Notes: generated from the sequence alone by a model not told the origin. A DNA stretch of 64,000 nucleotides from Branchipolynoe longqiensis (GCA_030323885.1 CM059199.1:41920590-41984589), one strand, 5' to 3'; shown: positions 52,598-63,504, counted from the stretch's first letter. Program-made: numbers and translations.

Positions 52598-53611
52598 GTG
52601 TCAAACTCTGTCACGCCTAGATCGGTCCAGATCCGCCGTTATCTTGACTGCATTGAGGAGTTTGATGGCGAGTTCCCACCCATGGCATGCTCGATGTCCC
52701 AGGTGGGGCTTTATGTGGTCTGGCTCGCATGGTCAATGAAGTATTCGTCGGTCACCAACTATGTCAGTGGCCTGAACTACTTCCTCAAGCATGAGGGCTC
52801 CACGCCCATCGACTACACTCAGTTGACCTTGCCATCACCCTTAAAGGGATCAAGCGAGAGAAGGATGTGCCTCTGCACCAGGCCACGCCCCTTCTCCCTG
52901 ACATGCTGCTCCGGATCTTCGCTCGCCTCTCCGCAACACCGGGCCACACAGCCTGGAGGGCAGCAGTCCATTGCAGTTTCCAGGCCCTCCTTCAGAAATG
53001 TCAGATAATGCTGTCTGACTCATCACTCAGGCGGAAGGATTTCCATTTCCTCGACTGGGGGATGATTGTCAGTGTCTGTTGCTCAAAGACTATACAGTTC
53101 CAGGAGCGCGTCCTCGAGATTGCAGTCACCAGATGCCCCAAATAAGGTCCTCTGTGTGGTGTTCTGGACGGAAAAGTACTTGTCCCAACTCCTGGCCCCA
53201 CCAGAGGCCATGGCATTTGGGCTTCCTACCTCGGGAGATGCCTCCTCCCCCATGCTGTACACCATCTAGCAAGCTTCCCTGAAGCTCTTCTCATCTGAGG
53301 CGGGGTTGGACCCCAACACAATCTCCTCCCACTCGCTTCGCAGGGGGGACTGCACCTTCCTCTCACTATGTGGTGCTACTCTAGAAGAACTTCGGACCAG
53401 GGGTCACTGGTCGAGTGACATTGTCTTCGTCTACCTGAAATCACCTCTGAACATCCGGATCATGAACGACATCTGGGTAGCCACAGCTCTTGCTCTTCCA
53501 TCTTCTGCTACAGAAACTACTGTTCCAGATATTTATTGGGACTCTGACAGGTCTTGGTTTGGTTGGCGGCATCTGGCGATGTTTGGCATATATTCTCCTG
53601 CCAAAGAATAA
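52598..53611 (+). pseudogene. Tyrosine recombinase of the same DIRS-type element, decayed
   Basis: N-terminal domain in frame 2 (QIRRYLDCIEEFDGEFPPM, MSQVGLYVVWLAW, NYVSGLNYFLK), a shift near 52,835 to frame 1 (PLHQATPLLPDMLLRIFARL, SKTIQFQERVLEIAV), then frame 2 with a TAG at 53,267-53,269 and HSLRRGDCTFL, RTRGHWSSD, FVYLKS. His-x-x-Arg, HW and Tyr survive. The expected first catalytic Arg position reads LLQKCQIM, so Arg appears lost. AATAAA follows at 53,606. Confidence 0.82.
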
Positions 53612-53659
53612 ACTCAACCCAAACCAAGTTGTAGTCTTCCTTCTCATTTCCGAGCGAAC

Positions 53660-54785
53660 TATTATATTTATATATATATGTGAAGTGGGGGTGCATGTGG
53701 GTGTTTGTGTGGATGTGGATGTGAGTGTGGCAATTGCGGGCTTGGGACGATTAAGCTGCATTTAGAAATGCGGGCTACTCGCCGAGACAGACCCGCATTT
53801 GCCACCATTTGCGGGGCGCTGGGTTCACGGCCGTAAAGCGTTGCTAGGAGACGTCAATTGTGACTCTACTGGCTACGATGGAAGGTCGAGCGCTCAGGCT
53901 CCGACCCATCGGACGTGTTTATGCGCGCTCTGATGTTTTAGACAAGATTTAGGCTTTTATTGTCAAAATTCCAAACTGATTTAACTTAACAAATATGGGA
54001 GGGGATACACTTATTGTACTTAGTCATTATTCATTGAAATTGAACCAGGGAAGAACTCTTATTTTACTAGCTAGGGTAAGAATAAAGCTGTGAGCTCTTG
54101 GAAAGGTAAATTGGAACATTCCTTGCATTCTTTACTATTCTCCAGTCTTCTTGTAGATTAACCGATATGGTCAACCTGATATTTGATTGCTTTATCTGTA
54201 ATTAAGGGCCTTATGCCTGGTAGGCCTTATGCAGCCGATTAACCCATCTGTGGGAACATAATAACAGACATATTAACAGAATTAACGTAGTGCTATTTGG
54301 CTGAAAATAAGACATTAACTTAGGCTGATTATCAGTGACAGTAGCAGAGGCACAGGGAGTGTCTGCTTAGTTCTGGATTAATTTGAGCCTAATAACACAC
54401 ACCGAATGGCGGGGAGGATAGCCAGTTAGTTGAAATAATAAATAACTGCTTTGTTATAATAAATGCGGGTAGGGACAAAGAACCATATTTCTATGATACT
54501 CTGGCTATCCGCCCTTAGCCCGGGAATGACAATGACGGAGACGGACTACCTGCAGATGGGAGGAGAGGCGGCGGCAGCCCGTGGCAGGCCCCAGAAATTC
54601 ACATGGAAATAATTACATAAATTAACACGTAGGCTCGCCTTAGGCGGGGGCGGAATAGCCGAACGGTTAAATATATATAGTAATAATTCCTATTAATGGA
54701 CATAGTACTGGATGGCCACCTACCACCCCCATCTTTAAATGGGGTATTCCCCACATAGTTGGTTTCGCCTAGATGCACCCAGGTT
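53660..54785. other. Unannotated spacer
   Basis: Short GT-rich tract at 53,685-53,735; otherwise AT-rich with no gene recognised. Confidence 0.4.
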
Positions 54786-54789
54786 ACCA

Positions 54790-54988
54790 GCTTTTCACAT
54801 CTGAAAACCATGTATATATATGATGTATAAGACTTATGCGAGTATAAAGGTACAAAAGGGAACAATCCCTATATGATCACCCATATGTCATGTACTACTT
54901 TATGGGTGACCCATTTTCACAGTTGGGACATGTGGCGCCACCACCCCTAACCTAACCAGTGCGCAAATACTGTCACTCGCGGACTGGA

Positions 54989-55036
<48 letters not shown>
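54790..55036. repeat. Dispersed hairpin module with (TA)n
   Basis: TATATATGATGTATAAGACTT, ATGCGAGTATAAAGGTAC, then CATGTGGCGCCACCACC and a (TA)n run. Also holds an inverted repeat: GATCACCCATATGTCATG / TTTATGGGTGACC. Confidence 0.55.
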
Positions 55037-55037
<1 letters not shown>

Positions 55038-55319
55038 TACTCGTGCTACCATAATTATACGATAATTACCTCATTTCCGGCGGGAACCTGATCTCCACCC
55101 GCAGTGGGAGAACCACCTCACGTCTCATTAACCTAATTTTATTAGGATCTACCCATGTACAAATAAACGGATTAATTGTGTCCACCGGGTACTAGCATAC
55201 TTCATTAGCCTCGTCGCCAACACTTCAAATTAGGCTCGATGCGACTTCGCGGGCCTGTGCCCTCGGGACTTATACAGTTGGAATCGAAGTAAACCTATAG
55301 GAGCCAGGTGTGTGTAGGT

Positions 55320-56738
55320 CTGTGTGTGTGGATGGAGTGCGTATGGGTGGGCATGTGAGTGGGTTTATGTGGGTGTGAGTGTGGGTATGGGTGAGGGTGT
55401 GGGTGTGAGTGTGGGTGTGGGTGTGGGTGTGGGTGTGAGTGTGGGTGTGGGTGTGGGTATGGGGGTGTTTGTGTGGATGTGGATGTGAGTGTGAGTATGG
55501 GTATGGGTGTGGGTGAGGGTGTGGGTGTGGGTGTGAGTGTGAGTATGGGTGTGGGTGTGGGTGTGGGTGTGGGTGTGGGTGTGAGTGTGGGTGTGAGTGT
55601 GGGTGTGGGTATGGGGGTGGTGGTGGGGGTGCGTGTGGATGTGGGTGTGGAGGTGAGTCTGAGTGTGAGTACGGGTGTGGGTGTGGGCGTGGGTGTGTGT
55701 AGGTGGATGTGTGTGGGTGTCGCTGTTGGTGTGGATGTGGGTGTGGGTGTGAGTGTGCATGTGGGTGTGGAGGTGAGTGTGAGTGTGACTATGGGTGTGT
55801 ATGTGAGTGTGGGTGTGAGTGTGGGTTTGGGTGTGGGTATTGGTGTGGGTGTGAGTTTGGGTGTGGGTGTAAGTGTGATTATGGGTGTGGGTGTGGATGT
55901 GGGTGTGACTATGGGTGTGGAGGTGAGTGTGGGTGTTGGGTGTGAGTGTGGGTGTGGGTATGGGTGTGAGTGTGGGTGTGAGTTTGGGTGTGGGTGTGAG
56001 TGTGGGTGTGGGTGTAAGTGTGATTATGGGCTTGGGTGTGAGTATGGGTGTGGGTATGGGGGTGCGTGCGGGGGTACGTGTGGGAATGTGTGTGGATGTG
56101 GAGGTGAGTGTGAGTATGGGTGTGGGTTTGGGTTTGGGTGTGAGTGTGGGTGTGGGTGTGAGTACGGGTGTGGGTGTGAGTGAGTGTGGGTGTGGGTGTG
56201 TATGGGTATAAGTGTGGGTGTGGGTGTGAGTGTGGGTGTGGGTATGGGCGTGGGTGTGGGGGTGCATGTGGATGTGTATGTGGAGGTGAGTGTGAGTGTG
56301 AGTATGGGTGTGGGTTTGGGTTTGGGTGTGAGTGTGGGTTTGGGTGTGAGTGTGGGTGTGGGTGTGAGTACGGGTGTGGGTGTGAGTGAGTGTGGGTGTG
56401 GGTGTGTATGGGTGTGAGTGTGGGTGTGGGTGTGAGTGTGGGTGTGGGTATGGGCGTGGGTGTGGGGGTGCATGTGGATGTGTGTGTGGAGGTGAGTGTG
56501 AGTATAGGTGTGGGTCTGGGTGTGCGTGGGTGTGTGGGTGTGGATGTGTGCATGTGTGTGTGGGTGTTGATGTTGATGTGGGTGTGAGTGGTGTGTGTGG
56601 GTGGGTGGGCGTTGATGTGGGTGTGGGTGTGGGTGTGTGGGTGTGGGTGTGGGTGTGGGTGTGGAGGTGGGTGTGGGTGTGGGTGTGGGTGTGGGTGTGG
56701 GTGTGGGTGTGGGTGTGGGTGTGGGTGTGGTATGGGCC
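55320..56738. repeat. 1.4-kb GTGTGG/GTGTGA array
   Basis: Strand-asymmetric hexamer-like array (GGGTGTGAGTGTGGGTGTGG). Blocks repeat: GTGCATGTGGATGTGTRTGTGG near 56,262 and 56,468, with GAGTACGGGTGTGGGTGTGA at about 56,160 and 56,365, a higher-order period close to 206 bp. All open frames are repeat by-products. Confidence 0.95.
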
Positions 56739-57157
56739 TGGTTGGTTGTTGGAGTGTTATGTCCTGGCAACATATAAGGTCATATCAGATTGGGCAGGTA
56801 TCGGTCTGTGTAGGACGTTATATTGGTTGGTTGGTTGTTGGAATTTTACGTCCTGACAACATCTAAAGTCATATCAGGATGGGTACCGACTTGTGGCAGT
56901 GCACACTCATGGTAATGTTATGGTTCTGCCCCCCTTGGAGACCTGACTGCCAACATCATGACCTGATATCCCACTTTGTCACATTATCCTGACACCGAGC
57001 CAGACATATATTGCACTATCCTAATAATGCCAAGCACCTGACTAGGAAGTGACAAGTATACGTTTAGTAAGTTATTGGTTTGACTTGACCTGGAACTTAA
57101 CTCCCAACCTTCCGCACTGGAGGCCTGCGCTCTACCGATTCGGCCACCACGTCCGGT
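56739..57157 (-). mobile_element. Two SINE-1 tails, one full copy (head B)
   Basis: 56,739-56,800 is a 3' fragment (GGTTGGTTGTTGGAGTGTTATG); 56,824-57,157 is a full copy (GGTTGGTTGTTGGAATTTTAC to CCACCACGTCCGG). Both follow the GT array directly. Confidence 0.85.
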
Positions 57158-57469
57158 CCGGTGTAGATGGTAAGGTGTGGGAATGGTGGGAGGGAGGGTG
57201 GGTAGGCACAGTCAATGTTCAGAGCTATGGTTAAAGAACTGTCATTTCCAGGGGGGGGAAAAACATTAAGAAGGAACTCTACTGGCTAAACAAAATACAA
57301 CACTAAAACGTTTCGACCAACAGGTAGTGTCGACCAACAGGTGTGGTAATGTGTACCGTTGTCGATGTGGTAACATTGTAAAAATTAGCTAAACACTTTG
57401 AGTTGTCTCCGCTAAGTGAGTGGCCAGATTGTGAGTGAAGAATGTCGGCGCTGGTTAAAGCTTCTTTAT

Positions 57470-57660
57470 TTATTGGAGTTTTAAATCCTGGCAACATCCA
57501 ATGACTCCTTGGGTCGGTGTCAGGATAATATAACTGTGTGGGATATCGGGTCATGGTGCAGGCGGTCTGGTTTCCCACTGATGCAGGACTATTAAGGTTG
57601 CCATGAGTGCGCACTATTACAAGTCGGTAAAAATCCTTATATGACCTTAGATTCAACCAA
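57470..57660. mobile_element. Inverted SINE-1 fragments
   Basis: A minus 3' end (TATTGGAGTTTTAAATCCTGG, 57,470-57,502) abuts a plus body-to-hairpin fragment (GGGTCGGTGTCAGGATAATA to TATATGACCTTAGAT). Confidence 0.65.
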
Positions 57661-57689
57661 CCAACATGCTGGCAAAATTCAATACCATA

Positions 57690-57793
57690 GTCAGATAGGT
57701 ACTCATTTGTGGCAGTGCACACTCATGTTGAATTGTTAGTGTTGTTCCACTGGGAGACCAGGCTGAACAATCTATTGCCCCCTCCATTACATT
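57690..57793 (-). mobile_element. SINE-1 left part, split by a YR element
   Basis: GGTACTCATTTGTGGCAGTG, CCACTGGGAGACCAGGCTG, then diverged sequence to ATTACATT. Continues at 61,489. Confidence 0.65.
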
Positions 57794-58017
57794 GTCGATG
57801 TTGATTTCAACATGGGTAATTTAACCCGCAATTAAAAGTACATACTTAATATGGAGGCGACTATGGGTGCCATCTATAATGTCTTTCTTAATAATAAATG
57901 CTCCGACTGTGGTGCCATGTTCTGTAAATTTGCATAATGAGATGCGACCCAGTTTCATTATAAACACTTCAACCAGAGCATTTTGATCCATACGATGTGT
58001 TCTCTCCTTTGGATTTA
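57794..58017 (+). repeat. Split direct repeat A1
   Basis: Starts GTCGATGTTGATTTCAACAT, ends CTCTCCTTTGGATTTA. Matches 61,107-61,330 without indels. Contains TGTTGATTTCAACA (57,799-57,812). Confidence 0.93.
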
Positions 58018-60880
58018 AAAAGATTTGACAACATGACGTTCGGGAAGCACACACGATTCAAGGATCGAGACAAAAGACTATGGGATAACAAGCCGTAATC
58101 CCTGACACGAAACATGGAGGGTAGTAGCAGGTCAGTGGGTGTACCCAATGAATCTACAACAAATACGCTTGTGTTGGCCGAACAATGGATCGCCGCAAGC
58201 TACAGTTGGTTGACAATCTTTAACGCACAGATTCGAGACAAGCCACTCAGACATTGGATTAACCCTGGCCTGGCTATGTTGCAGAAACAGATGGACATGA
58301 CCATGGCTGTTCAACCCTCAGATCGATCAGATTCAAAATCCCTTCGAAGGTCGGGGTCTACTACGCCATGGAAAAGGGCTCGCGATGTCACACCTCGTGG
58401 AGGCGGCCATTACAGCATGCTCGATGTCTCACGAATAAGATGGTGGGGCGAGGCCTGCACATCAAAGGAGTTACAGACGTTGATTAATCCGTAGCCTGGC
58501 TACTCTACACAACAGATGGCCTATGTCATTGACGGGATCGGTGCTTGGATCGATCGGTTTCAGAAATGCTGACTGTCGTGTTCGCGGTCTACTATGACAT
58601 GGAGGATGACTTGTGATGTCACGCCACGTGGAGGCAACCATGACAGCATGCTCATTCCTTCACCACGGGGACGATCTCTTGGATCGACACGCTGTCGTTC
58701 ACTATTGCTTCTGTCAGCTGCTCCTGCTCGATCAACGAACGGATATAGCTTCGATGCTACAGACTTCGGATTAATGTGGCCTGGCTACTTTGCAGTAACG
58801 GATGGACGTATCAATGATGGATCGATGCTTGGATTGATCACAAATGGCTACGCTCATCATTGAAACTGCAATACCATCATCTCTCACCCTACGCGACATT
58901 ATTGACACTACCATACTTAGGTGAGCACCTTACATAACTCCAACAGATTTCACATCGCTGTTACACCTATGCTGTTGATTTCATAATTGAGCAAAGGTGA
59001 CATCACCTACCACCCTTATACCATCGGGTTGTAAAAAAGGCATGCACAATACTCTGGCTCACTACATCATAAGACACTTACTTGGACTATTCTTTGACAC
59101 TCACCAACAGGCAGGTAGTCATAGGCATGTCAAATATTACTCATACAAGGGTATATTTCAACATGCACCAACATAGGCCATGAGGCCCTTATCACCATGG
59201 CACTTCCCTAATAACTGGGTGGCCATAGCCACAATAATTTTGCTCATGCAAGGGTGTGTTATGACATTCCTGAGGTAGCCATAGCTACAAAGGGAATAAC
59301 ACTCTCAGAGTATTATGCCATCACGAGAGCAAAATATCATCAGCTACCACCCTACGCAACATATAGGCATAACAAATATCACTCATACTATATCTAAAAT
59401 AGGCAACGAAGCCTTATCACCATGGCGCTCCTCTAACAACCAAAGGTGCACCTACACTAAGCAGTCACAAATCTACGCTCATTATTGACACTGCCATACC
59501 CTCAACTCAGCACATTATGCCCTGTATTAATAACAGTGTCAAGGCGCCCACATTAAAGGGCTCGTGCTTGGGATGGTCCTACTCAGTTGCAAAACGGGCA
59601 GGTAGCCATAGCTACAAGTAATTCCCTCATACAGGGGTACGATATTTGAAACAACGTTACCAAATGGACAAGTGGCCACAGCCACAAGTAAATATCACCC
59701 TCCAAGCTACAACAAAAGACTGTTGCGGATACAACTTCGATGCTACAGACGTTGGATTAACGTGACTTGGCTGCTTTGACATGCCGTATGAGGCGGCCAT
59801 GATGCCATCCTAATCTATCATGACAGGGATGGCCAGTTGCTCCGATTATCCACCCTAGTTGCCAGCATTCCTCACATACCACAGGTAGTCGGACTGCATA
59901 TACCTGACTCAACACTCTCATGGCCTGAACATGAACAGTTTATGCTTGGGTTGGCCTGACTCTCAACAATAGACACCCATACGGACGATGAGTCTCTGGG
60001 GGTGGGCCATGTGGACGTTCTGTGCTGTTGTGGTGCTCTTCCGGAAGCTGACATTGCTGTCACTGCTCTGATCTCAGGGGCGCTTCACATGGGGACTCTG
60101 TGAGACGTACTCTCTCTTGGTGCCATGCTTGGGCCATCTGAGGTGCTGTCTTTCGGTGGCATGCACTATAGCCTCATTCGCAGTGACAATAACATCGTTA
60201 ACTCTAACATATCACCGAGGAGTTTTAACTCAAAGCATGTGTCATCGCATCACCTAGGACCTCGCCGAAGGTCGGGTGGCTTCCATACATTGCAAGGTGT
60301 ATGGGCCCAACTACTAACCATCGTCACCCACAACCACACATTATAACATGGGATTCGACTGGATTATTTTTGCCTCTCTTCCCAGGTTATCCACAATACC
60401 ACACCAGTGCCTCTGACATGCCATAGTGGCCGGCCTCCTGGCTGTACATGGACAATAAGGTACTGCACAGCAATCTGTTCACGAACCAGATTCTTCATGG
60501 TCACTCAGTTCGCGCGAGGATCTGAGTCTAACACTTCTGGGCATCACTGTCCGTGTCGTCATGCAAGACACCACTCAACTCATCGTCTCCTAGAGACATC
60601 GCACTCCAGCAATTCTGGTTCGCCTTCTGCCCAGCACCTGCGTGGGGGCGAGTACGTGACCGGGACACCACATTGGCACGACGGCCGGCCTTCTTGACTC
60701 ATGGGGCTACCACTCACATGTTTGTGGATTAATTTCAATCATAACACTGGCCCTGTCCATGGTGGGCCACGTAGCACCCGGTGCTTTCAATCATAAGACT
60801 AGCCCTGTCCTGGTGGGCCACTTAGCACCTGGTGCTATAAAGCTACACACCATGCATTCAACTCTCCATAGCTCTGCCTC
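58018..60880. other. Decayed body of the YR element
   Basis: Frames are short. 58,114-58,494 (126 aa) is the longest, with WIAASYSWLTIF and SGSTTPWKRARDV but no domain I recognise. No YxDD box found. A loose repeat with GGTAGCCATAGCTACAA and ACAAATATCACTC recurs between 59,100 and 59,700. The body may be a non-autonomous derivative rather than a decayed RT. Confidence 0.5.
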
Positions 60881-60976
60881 CTAGGGTCATCGAGGCAGGA
60901 CGTAAGACAAATGGTCACTGGACCTCTGCTGCTGTGTCAACATACAACATCCAGTCTCAGCTTCCAGGCATTTGAG
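60868..60976 (+). pseudogene. C-terminal remnant of a tyrosine recombinase
   Basis: Frame PPRVIEAGRKTNGHWTSAAV then STYNIQSQLPGI and a stop at 60,974-60,976. GHW (60,914-60,922) and Tyr (60,944-60,946) fit the end of the recombinase catalytic domain. It stops 15 bp before B1, the same place as the intact gene at 38.8-39.76 kb. Confidence 0.6.
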
Positions 60977-60991
60977 CTATATTTTGGCTAT

Positions 60992-61106
60992 GTGCCTGAA
61001 ATCCTCGAAATCTTAATAACTCAAACATCTCATGGCTTAAATGTAACAATGAAATAGTAAGAATAAATGCCACTTTACACTGTACTTGTCTTGCGTTGGT
61101 TGAATT
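60992..61106 (+). repeat. Split direct repeat B1
   Basis: GTGCCTGAAATCCTCGAAATC to TTGCGTTGGTTGAATT; includes AATAAA (61,062). Equal in length to B2. Confidence 0.93.
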
Positions 61107-61330
61107 GTTGATGTTGATTTCAACATGGGTAATTCAACCCGCAAGAAAAAGTATGTACCTAATATGGAGGTGACTACTGGCGCCATCTATAATGTCTTTC
61201 TTAATAATAAATGCTCTGACTGTGGCGCCATCTTCTGTAAATTTGCATAACGAGATGCGACCCAGTTTCATTATAGACACTTCGACCAGAGCATTTCGAT
61301 CCATACGACGTGTTCTCTCCTTTGGATTTA
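61107..61330 (+). repeat. Split direct repeat A2
   Basis: Matches A1 over 224 bp without indels, with scattered substitutions. The inverted repeat GGTTGAATT (61,098-61,106) / AATTCAACC (61,131-61,139) spans the B1/A2 join. Confidence 0.93.
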
Positions 61331-61373
61331 CCGTCCCACCCACCCAAACTACAAGTGACATTCATAGGGGTAC

Positions 61374-61488
61374 GTGCCTGAAATCCTCAAAATCTTAATA
61401 GATCAAACATCTCATGGCTTAAATGTAACAATGAAATAGTAAGAATAAATGCCACTTTATACTGTACTTGTCTTGCGTTGGTTGAATT
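61374..61488 (+). repeat. Split direct repeat B2, right end
   Basis: Matches B1 over 115 bp; followed by ATCCTGATACTGAAC of the host SINE. Confidence 0.93.
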
Positions 61489-61690
61489 ATCCTGATACTG
61501 AACTAATAAATCCTTGGCCTATCCTAGTAATCCCGACTGCCAGGATAGGTAGTGATAAATATTGATCATGCAAGTCAGTGGTTTGACTCAACTGGGATTC
61601 GGCATCCTAGATAGGCAGCACTATAGTGCCGCCATGAGTGAGTACGATCATAAGTCGCTACCCGTCCTGATATGACTTTGGATGTTGCTA
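61489..61690 (-). mobile_element. SINE-1 right part plus inverted 3' fragment
   Basis: ATCCTGATACTGAACTAATAA to GGGATTCGG continues 57,690-57,793. From about 61,615 a plus 3' end follows (CACTATAGTGCCGCCATGAG, GTCCTGATATGACTTTGG). Confidence 0.65.
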
Positions 61691-61749
61691 GGAATTATAA
61701 CCCCCAACAAAGAACGCAGTTTGCTCTCACAAGCTGGTATCCATCCTTT

Positions 61750-61920
61750 AACCAGACGGGATGTCCGTCTCCCGTGTTAGTAGATCGTGAGATCGTTGGT
61801 TCGAATCCTGGTCGAGTCAAACCAATGACTTAAAAATTGATACTTGTCGCTTCCTAGCCAGACACTCAGCATTACTAGGATAGGGCAAGGAGCAGTGGAA
61901 TGAGGAAAACCAGTTTCCTG
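61750..61920 (+). mobile_element. SINE-1 short-form copy, head A
   Basis: GACGGGATGTCCGTCTCCCG (a head deletion), box B GGTTCGAATCC, body to GGCAAGGAGCAGTGGAATG, short-form end. It passes straight into the 70-bp array. Confidence 0.75.
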
Positions 61921-62310
61921 GCCGTTAAACCCCTACACAAATATCAGTGTCTAGTCATATCCATCCTGGTATGATCTTATATGTTGGCTGGCCATGAAAC
62001 CCCAACACAAACATTGGTGTCTAGTCATACCCATCCTGGTATGACCATACATGTTACACGGTCATGAAACCCCTACACAAACATCGGAATCTAGTCATCC
62101 ACATCCGGGTATGACCTTATATGTTGCCTAGCCTTGAAATCTCAACAAAAACATCGGTGTCTGGTCATACCCATCCTGGGATGACCTTATATGTTGCCTG
62201 GCCTTGAAATCTCAACACAAACATCGGTGTCTGGTCATACCCGTCCTGGTATGACCTTATATGTTGCTTGACCTTGACACCCCAAACAGGAAGATTGGTG
62301 TCAAGTCATT
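61921..62310 (+). repeat. 70-bp tandem array from SINE-1 3' end
   Basis: CCATCCTGGTATGACC occurs at exact 70-bp steps (61,961; 62,031; 62,101; 62,171; 62,241). Each unit follows the SINE-1 3' end order: CTAGTCATACCCATCC, TATGACCTTATATGTTG, CTGGCCATGAAACCCCAAC. About 5.5 copies. Confidence 0.92.
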
Positions 62311-62519
62311 AATAGGGGAGGACACACGGCTGCTGGACGAAATGTGGTGTCCTTAACCATTATACCTGAACAACCACCAGGGGGACATCTCCAATTTAAC
62401 TGTAGACTAGGGCGTCATCCCACCACCAGATGGCGGGTACTTAGTTACCAGCTTAGAGCGGTTACATTCACATAGTGTATGTAAGATGGGTGGCGCATAG
62501 CTGCAAACATGCCTATGTT

Positions 62520-62797
62520 GTTGGTGTTGCTTGTTGTTTGGGGTCCTAGCAACATCTAAAATAATATCAGGATGGGTACCGACTTGTGACAGTGCACACT
62601 CATGGCGAGTTGATAGTGCTGCCCCATTGGGAAATTAGGCCGCTGGCGGCTTGACACGATATCCCAGACAGGTATGTTGTTCTTACACCTAGCTAACCAG
62701 TCCTTGCCCTATCCTATTAATGCTGAGCGCCTGGCTAGGAAGCAACAAGTATTTTGAAACCCACGATCTACCAAAACGGGAGACGGACGCTCAACGG
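62520..62797 (-). mobile_element. SINE-1 copy, head A, with deletion
   Basis: GTTGCTTGTTGTTTGGGGTCC tail region, body, GCAACAAGTATTTTGAAACCC (box B region deleted), ATCTACCAAAACGGGAGACG head end. Confidence 0.8.
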
Positions 62798-63035
62798 AGG
62801 GCTGAGAGTGGGAGAAGGAGGGAGGAGAGAGGGAGGAGTGAGGGAGGAGTGAGGGAGGAGGGAGGTAGGAGGGAGGGAGGAGGGAGGGAGTGCGGAGGGA
62901 GGGCGCAAGGACGGCGGAGGGACCGCCAAAGAAAGGCGGATGGAGGGCTGGATGGAGGAGGGAGGGGGGGGAGGGAGGAAGGAAGTGCAAGGAGGAGTCA
63001 CTTAGTTGTTTGTTTTTTTGGTGGGGGGGGGGGAT
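62798..63035. repeat. GGGAGGA-rich array and G run
   Basis: GAGGGAGGAGTGAGGGAGG repeats directly at the SINE head end, then G runs at 62,966 and 63,023. Open frames are artefacts. Confidence 0.85.
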
Positions 63036-63504
63036 TTTCTCCCTAGCAGCCCGCTAGCTACAACCCTCTAAGTGAAATCAAATAGATTATTGGGAAATCT
63101 TTATATAAGCAGCTAGAGTGTATGCATCTCAGCAAACTCAAACAACTTTTGTGTCACGTGTATTATAGAATGTGTGTGTACCACATCGCTTAAAATCAAG
63201 GTTTTGCATAATAACAATTACAGTTCCCCTATGGTGAGCTTGGTTTCTCCGGTAGGCACATCCAACATTATACATCAGAGATTGTTTTTAGAATACAACT
63301 GTCTGTGCCATAGACTACTGGCTTCTTCCCGTTTAGAGGAACAAGTTATTCCTCACCCCAGATAACCTGACTGGCAGCGTGGGTTCTTCATGAAGCCAGT
63401 TGGGAAGCAAAGACTGAAGATTCGGGGGAAGCCATAGCCATGTTAAATTGATTGCATACCCTACATGTGCAACATCACTTCCCTCCACGATCAAGTCCAG
63501 GTGA
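63036..63504. other. Unannotated spacer
   Basis: No gene recognised. Confidence 0.4.

Larger units (their letters stand above)
57794..61488 (+). mobile_element. YR retroelement with complete split direct repeats, decayed
   Basis: A1 (57,794-58,017), body, B1 (60,992-61,106), A2 (61,107-61,330), 43-bp spacer, B2 (61,374-61,488). A repeats are both 224 bp and B repeats both 115 bp. This is the Ngaro/PAT layout. The body has no long RT frame, but the recombinase C-terminus abuts B1. It lies in a minus-strand SINE-1 (57,690-57,793 / 61,489-61,620), with the join in the SINE's CACATTATCCTGA. No target duplication, as expected for tyrosine-recombinase integration. Confidence 0.82.

Noticed and set aside
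55365..56773. Frames of 200-300 aa rich in His, Thr and Pro (minus) or Gly, Val and Cys (plus)
   Set aside because: By-products of the GTGTGG array; several overlapping frames are equally open.
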